Shown here piece by piece: positions 1 through 5,760 of a stretch of DNA of 5,760 nt. This stretch comes from Lachnospiraceae bacterium UBA3643. Lineage in GTDB: Bacteria > Bacillota > Clostridia > Lachnospirales > Lachnospiraceae. The translations under genes and the position numbers were made by a program. The first letter of the stretch is position 1. Every line of letters starts with the position of its first letter. The stretch spans positions 1 to 5,760 of the forward strand of contig DFKO01000197.1 of NCBI GenBank assembly GCA_002373855.1. Direction: 5' to 3'. Below the pieces are notes generated by a model that had not been told where the DNA came from, searched no databases, and was given only the letters and a program-made list of their open reading frames with translations.

Positions 1-1
1 A

Positions 2-907
2 TCACTGATCCATGAAGGATTTAATCTGTTTAAGATCCCTAACCCCGCTCATCTTGCTGTAAATAAAGGCGCTGATAAAAATAATGATTTGAATATAGTC
101 AGCGATTCGACTCCTGATCTTAATATCGATATTAAAGAGTACACCGGCGTCGATCCGCGAAATGATTTCCCTGTAAACAAAGAAAGTGAGCCGCTGATCG
201 TCAATTATCAGCTTTGTGTTTATCCATCAAAAAACGGGGATACTTATGATCTGTTCTTCCCTTTTAACAATTTTGTTTTTTTTGCGAATATATCATGTGA
301 CGGCAAAAATGCAGAGCTGTATTATGTGCCTGCCTCAGCCGGACCTGAAAATGAAAAAATAAAGAATGAACTCTTTCACACCCTACGGCTGATATTCCTG
401 TATAAAGCGTCTTTAGAGGGTATGTTTGCCATTCACTCTGCTTCACTATTATATAAAGAAAAGGCATGGCTTTTTTCCGGCCAGTCAGGCACGGGCAAGT
501 CTACCCATACCCGCCTGTGGAATAAAAACTATGACACGCCCCTTATAAACGGGGACATCAACCTGATCTCTGTTGCCGGTGACAGTCCCGTGATCCACGG
601 TACGCCATGGTGCGGTACATCGGGAATATATGATAACAAATCATATCCCTTAGGTGGTATCACCCTGTTAAAACAAAGTCCTGAAAATAAAGTAAATACT
701 CTCAGTCTGCCTGATAAGCAACTCCTCGTAAATCAGAGGATAATCTCTCCCTCCTGGACAGAGAAAATGTTTGACCGTAACTGGGAAAATACCTACCGCG
801 CCGTGTCAGATATATTTGTGGCACAGCTCGAGTGTCGTCCTGACGATGACGCTGCCCATGTAATGAAAAAAGCAATAGACGATCATCTATTGCTCTTAAA
901 TAATTAA
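2..907 (+). CDS. HprK-like P-loop kinase of peptide-cluster type, 5'-partial
   Basis: Probable ATP-dependent kinase of the HPr kinase/PEP-carboxykinase-like fold; members beside lasso-peptide genes (e.g. the paeninodin kinase) phosphorylate a Ser of the precursor. Numbering from the TTG at 89, a Walker A loop GQSGTGKSTH lies at 131-140, preceded by the family's conserved IHSAS (115-119). It is followed by NGD (154-156), the likely metal/catalytic acid, and by HGTPWCGTSG (170-179), all typical of these kinases. The beta-rich N-terminal ~110 residues also fit. No signal peptide or membrane helix is seen, so it is probably cytoplasmic. Start: TTG 89 has no ribosome site. The frame stays open to base 2 with no ATG, GTG or other TTG, and reads like protein (LIHEGFNLFKIPNPAHLAV), so the gene probably begins outside the window. 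That N-terminal stretch I do not recognise. The gene converges on the ABC gene. The kinase fold is fairly certain; the substrate is unknown. Confidence 0.82.
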   Translation, partial: SLIHEGFNLFKIPNPAHLAVNKGADKNNDLNIVSDSTPDLNIDIKEYTGVDPRNDFPVNKESEPLIVNYQLCVYPSKNGDTYDLFFPFNNFVFFANISCDGKNAELYYVPASAGPENEKIKNELFHTLRLIFLYKASLEGMFAIHSASLLYKEKAWLFSGQSGTGKSTHTRLWNKNYDTPLINGDINLISVAGDSPVIHGTPWCGTSGIYDNKSYPLGGITLLKQSPENKVNTLSLPDKQLLVNQRIISPSWTEKMFDRNWENTYRAVSDIFVAQLECRPDDDAAHVMKKAIDDHLLLLNN

Positions 908-937
908 TTATAATAACCGATACTATGTATTTATGAT

Positions 938-2707
938 TCAGAAATCATCGATCAGCTTCTTTATTCCGTCTTCATCAAGCACAACGAACTTTTTGTCCTT
1001 TATGGCATATACTCTGGAACACGCCTGCAGCACTGTCGGTCTGTGGGTCGTGACTATACATGCCCTCGGATAATCATCATGCATGATATTCTTTAGTACC
1101 CTCCGCTCCGTAGCTACATCGAGAGCCGATGTTGCTTCATCAAGGAGCAGTATGGGAGATTTTCTGAGTAGTGCTCTCGCTATGGATAGTCTCTGGGCCT
1201 GACCCTCTGAGAATCCTCCTCCTCTTTCCTTTATCTCGCTGTTTATACCAAGGGGCAGCTTCTCCACAAATTCAAGGGCACATGCAAGTGAAAGCGCGTC
1301 TCTTATCTCGTCGTCTGTGGCGTCAGGCTTTACATTTCGCATATTTTCGGCTATGGTTCCCGAGAACATCGTATTGCCCTGGGGTACATACGAGAAAAGC
1401 CTCCTGGTTGCCGGGGTTAATGGCATTGTATCATCGCCGCTCTTTATTACTCCCTGTCCGTCTCCTGTCTTCATAAGTGAGAGGATGAGGCGAAGCATTG
1501 TGGTCTTGCCCTCACCTGACGGACCTACCAGGGCTACAATCTCGCCGGGAGCTGCTGCCATGGAAGCTCCCTCAAATACGAGATTACCGTTATTGTATGC
1601 ATAGCTTACATCACTAAGCTCTACGCCGATACCGTCTGCCGAGTGTTCCTTTAAAAACTCACCCACTCTGTCGTCATCACTGTAATCCTCTCTCGGCATC
1701 TCAACTATATCCATAAGTCTGCCTGCCGAGGTGGTAAGTCCTATGGCATTTGGCACAAGGGAGGTAATGCTGTTTAGCGTACCTGTCAGCGAACCCGATA
1801 ATCCGAGGAACATGGTCATGGTACCGTATGATATAGCACCGCTCCATACCCTGAATATACCCCAGGCATATGCTGAATATGATACGATGAGTCCCATCGT
1901 AGTGAGCAGGAGCGAGGTCCATATAGACATTCTCTTAAAGTCGAGCCTCATAGTGATATATTCCTTCTGAAGCTGCTTTAATCTCCCCACATACAACGAA
2001 ATCAGGGAAAAGGCTTTGATAGTCTGGATATTCGAAAAGGTCTCCTGATTAAAGCCCGACAGCTTGGCACTCATTGCAGCACTCCGCTTATTATTATTAA
2101 CCATACGGCGCATAAGTGTACGGGATAATAACAGGGAAACGGGAAGACTCAAAAATGTAAATACAGCAAATGTCCAGTCATGATAAATGATCATGATAAA
2201 AGTACTGACAAAACGGACTATTGAAATAAGAGCATTGGGGATAAAACTTAAGACACCTGATGAGATGTTTGATGCATCGGAGCTCCATCTGGTGAGGAGA
2301 TCACCTGTATGATAATTGGTCAGACTCTCCCAGTCAGTTACCAGGATCTTCTCAAAAATATCTGACTTGATCTCCGCATCCACTTTCATACTGATATAAG
2401 ATGCGAAGTAATCAGTGATCATATTCATGATGGTCATCCCGATATTAAGCCCTACCATAAGTGCAAATGTGGATATGACCTTGCCGGCATTATGACCTGT
2501 GATGATGTCCACCAGATCCTTGGATACCCAGCTGATGAACAATGATACTCCGACACCGACAAATCCTAGCACAGTATAAAACACCATCGCCTTGAAATAT
2601 CTCCGTGCATACGAATATATCCATAGGGTCTGGTGTTTCATTTCCTTAAGCCTGCCGGCTTTTATTCTTGATAAATAAAAATTCAGTCTATTATTAATTC
2701 GATACAT
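938..2707 (-). CDS. ABC exporter, fused permease and ATPase (589 aa)
   Basis: Half-size ABC exporter, expected to work as a homodimer in the cytoplasmic membrane and, from context, to export the small protein encoded just upstream. The N-terminal ~335 residues form a type I exporter membrane domain, with hydrophobic helices at roughly 39-60, 77-100, 155-175, 176-197, 264-284 and 290-313. The nucleotide-binding domain has an aromatic A-loop near Y371, Walker A GPSGEGKTT (395-403), Q-loop Q443, a variant signature FSEGQ (499-503, normally LSGGQ), Walker B ILLLDEA (519-525), D-loop SALD (527-530) and H-loop H555. All catalytic elements are present. There is no C39 peptidase domain, so it cannot itself cleave a leader. 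Start: ATG 2707 overlaps the upstream gene by 14 bases and has no clear ribosome site, which suggests translational coupling. ATG 2641 (567 aa, preceded by GGCAGGCTTAAGGAA) is an alternative that fits the usual distance to helix 1. A lipid or drug exporter remains possible. Confidence 0.95.
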   Translation of the reverse strand: MYRINNRLNFYLSRIKAGRLKEMKHQTLWIYSYARRYFKAMVFYTVLGFVGVGVSLFISWVSKDLVDIITGHNAGKVISTFALMVGLNIGMTIMNMITDYFASYISMKVDAEIKSDIFEKILVTDWESLTNYHTGDLLTRWSSDASNISSGVLSFIPNALISIVRFVSTFIMIIYHDWTFAVFTFLSLPVSLLLSRTLMRRMVNNNKRSAAMSAKLSGFNQETFSNIQTIKAFSLISLYVGRLKQLQKEYITMRLDFKRMSIWTSLLLTTMGLIVSYSAYAWGIFRVWSGAISYGTMTMFLGLSGSLTGTLNSITSLVPNAIGLTTSAGRLMDIVEMPREDYSDDDRVGEFLKEHSADGIGVELSDVSYAYNNGNLVFEGASMAAAPGEIVALVGPSGEGKTTMLRLILSLMKTGDGQGVIKSGDDTMPLTPATRRLFSYVPQGNTMFSGTIAENMRNVKPDATDDEIRDALSLACALEFVEKLPLGINSEIKERGGGFSEGQAQRLSIARALLRKSPILLLDEATSALDVATERRVLKNIMHDDYPRACIVTTHRPTVLQACSRVYAIKDKKFVVLDEDGIKKLIDDF

Positions 2708-3098
2708 CTGTCATGCTTGCTGAAGAAACATCAACATCACCATCGCCAAAAACAGTAACATCGCCAATTCCAATGTTATCTGTTCTGTTATTATGATACG
2801 TCAACTTAAGAACAATAGTATTTGAAGCCGAATCCTTTGACAAAGGCGACACGAGCTCTGCCCCTTGAGCATCTGTACTAATAAATTGAACAGGTTTTGT
2901 AAAATTCAATGTAAGATACTGAACATCACACGTATGACTTGCATCATGATGTGCATTTACCTGAAATCTTACATTAACTCTACCAGTCTGAGGTTCCTGA
3001 TGTCTTGTTGCTGTTACAGTATAGCATCCGCTTGCTGCGAATACTCCCTCTGCGAGTTCATCATTTGCTATTACCATAGGTTTTTCGTACTTTGTCAT
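2694..3098 (-). CDS. Small leader-bearing protein, candidate exported precursor (134 aa)
   Basis: Function unknown. The N-terminus MTKYEKPMVIANDELAEG continues VFAASG (residues 19-24) and looks like a RiPP-style leader: charged, not hydrophobic, with an acidic helix and a small-residue AASG end like a cleavage site. I associate this YEKP/NDELAEGV pattern with Lachnospiraceae small proteins, from memory only. Residues 25-134 begin with Cys25 and alternate polar and hydrophobic residues (e.g. YTVTATRH, QYLTLNFTKPVQFIS, NTIVLKLTYHN), suggesting a beta-sandwich domain rather than a short core peptide. Only two Cys exist (25, 57). The tail from about 117 is Asp/Ser/Thr-rich (GDGDVDV, then SSASMTDVSN). 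There is no Sec signal or membrane helix. Start: ATG 3098 has AAAGGAG seven bases upstream; the ATG at 3122 would bury that site and is rejected. The gene lies directly before the ABC exporter and behind its own promoter. By hand count it is about 39% GC, lower than its neighbours. A small secreted adhesin or immunity protein are alternatives. Confidence 0.88.
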   Translation of the reverse strand: MTKYEKPMVIANDELAEGVFAASGCYTVTATRHQEPQTGRVNVRFQVNAHHDASHTCDVQYLTLNFTKPVQFISTDAQGAELVSPLSKDSASNTIVLKLTYHNNRTDNIGIGDVTVFGDGDVDVSSASMTDVSN

Positions 3099-3105
3099 GT
3101 CATTT

Positions 3106-3112
3106 CTCCTTT
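3106..3112 (-). promoter_or_regulatory. Ribosome binding site deciding the small protein's start
   Basis: AAAGGAG read on the minus strand, with a seven-base spacer to ATG 3098. This is the clearest Shine-Dalgarno site in the window. It fixes the start at MTKYEKP rather than the longer open frame starting at 3122, which would put the site inside the coding region. Confidence 0.88.
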
Positions 3113-3155
3113 CAAAAACCAAATTATATTTTAACCGATACTTCTTACTAACTAC

Positions 3156-3185
3156 AGTATACCTTATATTTTATTAAAATATCAA
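3156..3185 (-). promoter_or_regulatory. Sigma-A-type promoter of the small protein-ABC operon
   Basis: On the minus strand, a -35 box TTGATA (3180-3185), an 18-base AT-rich spacer and a -10 box TATACT (3156-3161). Each box has one mismatch to consensus. Transcription would start near 3149 and leave an untranslated leader of about 50 bases before ATG 3098. The promoter would drive the small protein and the overlapping ABC gene together. It sits between the flippase gene and the small protein gene on the same strand, so the small protein can be expressed independently of the flippase. It is predicted by eye only, and AT-rich sequence makes chance matches common. Confidence 0.5.
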
Positions 3186-3195
3186 TTGTTATTCG

Positions 3196-3207
3196 TAAAC
3201 ATGTTTA
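3196..3207. promoter_or_regulatory. 12-base perfect palindrome, possible operator
   Basis: TAAACATGTTTA is a perfect inverted repeat whose near edge is 10 bases upstream of the proposed -35 box, where a regulator could bind. A palindrome of this length is expected about once by chance in a window this size, and more often in AT-rich DNA. Only its location between the flippase stop and the promoter makes it worth listing. Confidence 0.2.
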
Positions 3208-3231
3208 AAAATCTTTATTTTTATAGGGATT

Positions 3232-5760
3232 TTAATTGTTTTTTTTGTCAAAAAGCCCTGTTTTCTTGATAAGTGCTCCTCTTTTTGATGCATTTTTCAT
3301 GATCTCTCCCGTTGAGACTCCCCGGACAGTCCTGTTATTTTTAAGGAATCTGCATAATGTTATGACCCAGAGCACCGGCCAAAAGATAAACATCCTGCCT
3401 GCTTTTGGATAATTCAAATGCATCTGATGATGAAATTCCCTGATATATTCGGCAGGGGAATCTCCTCTGAGGGCTACCATCCGGGCTGCCTCAGTCTTGC
3501 CGAATTCTCCTGCTTCAAATAATTCGATCATGAATTTCTCAATATCCACTCCTACATTAACATCCATGAATTCCACAAATTCCTCTTTAAGTCCCAGGTA
3601 TTCACAGCAGACAGCAGTGATCAGATCAGAGAAACCTTTTATTCCCGATCCGGTAACAAGATCAAGATATTTCTTCTTTTCCTCCTCTTCTATATCCCTG
3701 TTCCAGAATACTACCCAGTCGCATATCAGCCTGATCCCGAATCCAGCCCGTAGGAAATGCTGGAGCATATGGAGTATCAGCCCGTAGGCATGATATCCGT
3801 CCTTTAATATGGGAAGGCTGACTCCCATAACGGTTTCATTTATTATATTTTCTCCGGCACTTTTCCTCGTATCGGCCATCAGCCGGTTGATCCGCTCATT
3901 GTCAAAGGGTTCGACGAAATCGGTGTGAAGCTCGATCTCAAAGCCTTCTCCTGAATCATATACCGTATGATGATTGGCATGCTGTACTCCGCTCTCCCTG
4001 TAACCGCAGCTTTGCATTACCTCCTTTGCCTTTTTCTCATCTGCTTCATTTATTAGCAGTACATCCACATCTCCCGTCTTTCTCATCTCGGGCACCTTAT
4101 AAAGGCTTCCGGTGGCGGGTCCCTTTAATATTACGGCATTTATATTGTTTTTCTTTAGTCTTCCGATCACATATTTATCGGCAAAAAGTATCCTGTAATT
4201 TTGAAGTATCGTCCTTCTGACATCTGCATTTATCCTTTTCTTTATATCCTCCGGAGCCGCCTGCAAAAACGGGCTTTCATACAAAAGCCCCGTGACTCCG
4301 TGGGCAGCTGCAAGCTTATAGACACCCTTAAGCTCTTCTTCATCCGCTGATATCTGTTCTTCTTCTCCTGTCAGGGACTGCCTCAAATATGATATCAGGA
4401 GCAGCTCCGTATCCGAGAGCCTGTCCTTATCCGACACGCCTGAAGCTGACGATGCCCTGCCGGACTTAAGCTTTTTCCTTATAAGGCGCATCCCCTTATC
4501 CATGAGGAGCTTAAATTCCCTCATACGATGGTATATGAGCAGATATACGGCCGTTGTGATGAGCACACTGAATACCGCTCTTAAAACACACGCCCTCCAT
4601 GAATAGTCAGGCAGAAGTCTCTCAAACAGCCTGTGCTGTCCGTACCATATGGCAAAGGTTACCGCCGTATACATACCGTATTTTACAAAATATATGACGC
4701 TGCTTTTTTTCAGTCTGTATTTATACAGCACAAACGGCTCGACCCATACCGATGTGAGGACCATACTTATCAGTGTACCGAGGAATATGCCGATGGTACC
4801 GAAATAATATCCGAGAATGATCGAAACCACGAGATTTATTATCGCCTCCGGTATAGCCTTGTATCTGTCGTACCAGAACAGTCCCATTGAATCACGGAAT
4901 ACCAGCACCGCCTGCCGCATACCGTTTATAAAGAAATTGATACACAGAACCAGTGTCACCGTTTTCGGAAAGATATAATTATCCCCGAAGCTCTTCCCTA
5001 TAAATATGTCCAGAGCTTCATACATCGCTATAGCTGCTGTGCCGTATATCCACTGGCCCATAAAAAAGGATGCGTCAAAAATCTTACTGACACGCTCCCT
5101 TGATTCCCTGACCCCGAGATTGCCCACACTTGCCGTAATGGCCTGAAATATCTGATCGAGGACCTGTCTTACAGACATTATGATCAGATAATAATTGGAA
5201 TAGCATCCCACGCTGACTGTACCTACAAGGGCTGACAGGATCATATTGTCTGTATTGTTTATGAGCACATTTCCTATCTTGTGCATCATCATGGCCTTGA
5301 TATTATCAAAAATACTTTTCTTCTCTGTTTTATCAAGGGGTTTTACATCCCTGTCCTTAAGATACGGAAACATCTTTTCGGCTTTGATGGAAATCACAAT
5401 ATTATAAACAATTGTCGTAAGGTTGATCAGCAGCAGATAGAGAATAAAATTCTTTGTATACAAAAGTATCACTATCTGGAGTCCATACTGAAGTACCAGG
5501 AATATCGTATGATAAAGAACTCCGATATAGCTCATCTGATGTGCATCTATCAGTGTTTTTTTGTAGATCATGAGATATGACAGGACAGAGCTGACCAGAT
5601 ACATTAAATAGATCAGTATCAGATGGTCGATCTGTTCATGATCTTTTATCAGAAACCTGAGAAATGGTATGAGACATAATCCTATTACGAGTACGATTCC
5701 CGCAATGGCATAATAAAAATTGCGGTACATTTTCATCAGGGATTTCTGCTTCTCCCTGTC
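3232..5760 (-). CDS. Wzx-type flippase fused to NTP_transf_5 nucleotidyltransferase, 5'-partial
   Basis: Two-domain membrane protein. Numbering from the ATG at 5736, residues 1-405 are an oligosaccharide flippase (Wzx/MATE-like, MOP superfamily) with about 11 hydrophobic helices: near 9-30, 39-58, 72-92, 98-117, 170-190, 222-242, 258-280, 296-312, 314-332, 348-364 and 384-402. FYYAIAGIVLVIGL matches the part of such flippases after the first helices. The frame is open past 5736 to the window edge (DREKQKSL before the Met), so the true N-terminus, roughly 80-100 residues, lies outside. A basic, Ser-rich linker (about 415-440) leads to a nucleotidyltransferase domain (about 440-740) with LKGPATGS (537-544), the metal-binding GDVD (555-558), the likely third acid E602 in ELH, and the conserved H656...H660...R669...D673 run. 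The tail to 834 is basic, with a hydrophobic stretch (FIFWPVLWVITLC). The flippase would move lipid-linked or glycan substrate across the membrane; the other domain would transfer a nucleotide or related group in the cytoplasm. Both substrates are unknown. Confidence 0.9.
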   Translation of the reverse strand, partial: DREKQKSLMKMYRNFYYAIAGIVLVIGLCLIPFLRFLIKDHEQIDHLILIYLMYLVSSVLSYLMIYKKTLIDAHQMSYIGVLYHTIFLVLQYGLQIVILLYTKNFILYLLLINLTTIVYNIVISIKAEKMFPYLKDRDVKPLDKTEKKSIFDNIKAMMMHKIGNVLINNTDNMILSALVGTVSVGCYSNYYLIIMSVRQVLDQIFQAITASVGNLGVRESRERVSKIFDASFFMGQWIYGTAAIAMYEALDIFIGKSFGDNYIFPKTVTLVLCINFFINGMRQAVLVFRDSMGLFWYDRYKAIPEAIINLVVSIILGYYFGTIGIFLGTLISMVLTSVWVEPFVLYKYRLKKSSVIYFVKYGMYTAVTFAIWYGQHRLFERLLPDYSWRACVLRAVFSVLITTAVYLLIYHRMREFKLLMDKGMRLIRKKLKSGRASSASGVSDKDRLSDTELLLISYLRQSLTGEEEQISADEEELKGVYKLAAAHGVTGLLYESPFLQAAPEDIKKRINADVRRTILQNYRILFADKYVIGRLKKNNINAVILKGPATGSLYKVPEMRKTGDVDVLLINEADEKKAKEVMQSCGYRESGVQHANHHTVYDSGEGFEIELHTDFVEPFDNERINRLMADTRKSAGENIINETVMGVSLPILKDGYHAYGLILHMLQHFLRAGFGIRLICDWVVFWNRDIEEEEKKKYLDLVTGSGIKGFSDLITAVCCEYLGLKEEFVEFMDVNVGVDIEKFMIELFEAGEFGKTEAARMVALRGDSPAEYIREFHHQMHLNYPKAGRMFIFWPVLWVITLCRFLKNNRTVRGVSTGEIMKNASKRGALIKKTGLFDKKNN

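Noticed and set aside
934..947. Small inverted repeat TGATT-CAGA-AATCA at the convergent gene ends, as a bidirectional terminator
   Set aside because: The stem is only five pairs, lies mostly inside the ABC coding end and has no T-run.
1171..1604. Two + strand open frames opposite the ABC ATPase domain
   Set aside because: They overlap a complete ABC gene with all motifs intact and show no recognisable protein features; treated as shadows.
3024..3035. Lipobox-like A-S-G-Cys at the end of the small protein's leader (Cys25)
   Set aside because: The residues fit a relaxed lipobox, but the 24 residues before it are charged and acidic with no hydrophobic core, so Sec/lipoprotein processing is unlikely.
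2865..3134. Cys-rich 89-residue open frame on the + strand, opposite the small protein
   Set aside because: It is the antisense shadow of a well-supported gene, with no ribosome site identified; the Cys codons come from GCA and ACA codons on the other strand.
914..3142. 11-base direct repeat TAACCGATACT at 914-924 and 3132-3142, flanking the ABC/small-protein pair like the ends of an inserted module
   Set aside because: A few 11-base repeats are expected by chance in a window this size, the flanks do not match, and there is no transposase or integrase.
3207..3222. AT-only hairpin (AAAAAT, CTTT loop, ATTTTT) as a terminator for the flippase gene
   Set aside because: The six-pair stem contains no G-C pair, so it is too weak to call; such stems are common in AT-rich spacers.

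Overview
The window looks like chromosomal DNA of a Clostridia member, most likely Lachnospiraceae (Butyrivibrio/Roseburia-like). The reasons are moderate-to-low GC, ATA- and AGG-rich codon use, a strong AAAGGAG ribosome site, a Wzx-type flippase of the kind common in that family, and a small protein with a 'YEKP...NDELAEGV.AASG' N-terminus that I associate with Lachnospiraceae. The family assignment is an inference, not a search result.

Layout. (1) Bases 2-907, + strand: a P-loop kinase-like protein of the HprK-related type found in peptide-modification clusters. Its reading frame runs off the left edge and has no convincing start in the window. (2) Bases 938-2707, - strand: a complete ABC exporter half-transporter (six-helix membrane domain plus ATPase). 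It converges on the kinase across only 30 bases. (3) Bases 2694-3098, - strand: a 134-residue small protein with a leader-like N-terminus ending in AASG. Its 3' end overlaps the start of the ABC gene by 14 bases. (4) Bases 3099-3231: the only real intergenic space, holding a ribosome site, a plausible sigma-A promoter and a short palindrome. (5) Bases 3232-5760, - strand: a very large protein running off the right edge, with a Wzx/MATE-like polysaccharide flippase membrane domain fused through a Ser-rich linker to a cytoplasmic nucleotidyltransferase domain (NTP_transf_5 type).

Working model (inference). The small protein is an exported, possibly modified, precursor-like polypeptide and the ABC protein is its exporter. 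The kinase and the nucleotidyltransferase are candidate tailoring enzymes, in the way HprK-like kinases and nucleotidyltransferases accompany some lasso-peptide clusters. The flippase part suggests a lipid-linked or glycan substrate at the membrane. No lasso cyclase, leader protease, radical SAM enzyme or lanthionine synthetase is visible, so this is either the edge of a larger cluster or a non-canonical peptide/protein export system. The precursor's large, beta-rich 'core' and the flippase-nucleotidyltransferase fusion are the two points most worth following up. There is no tRNA, rRNA, CRISPR array or insertion sequence in the window.
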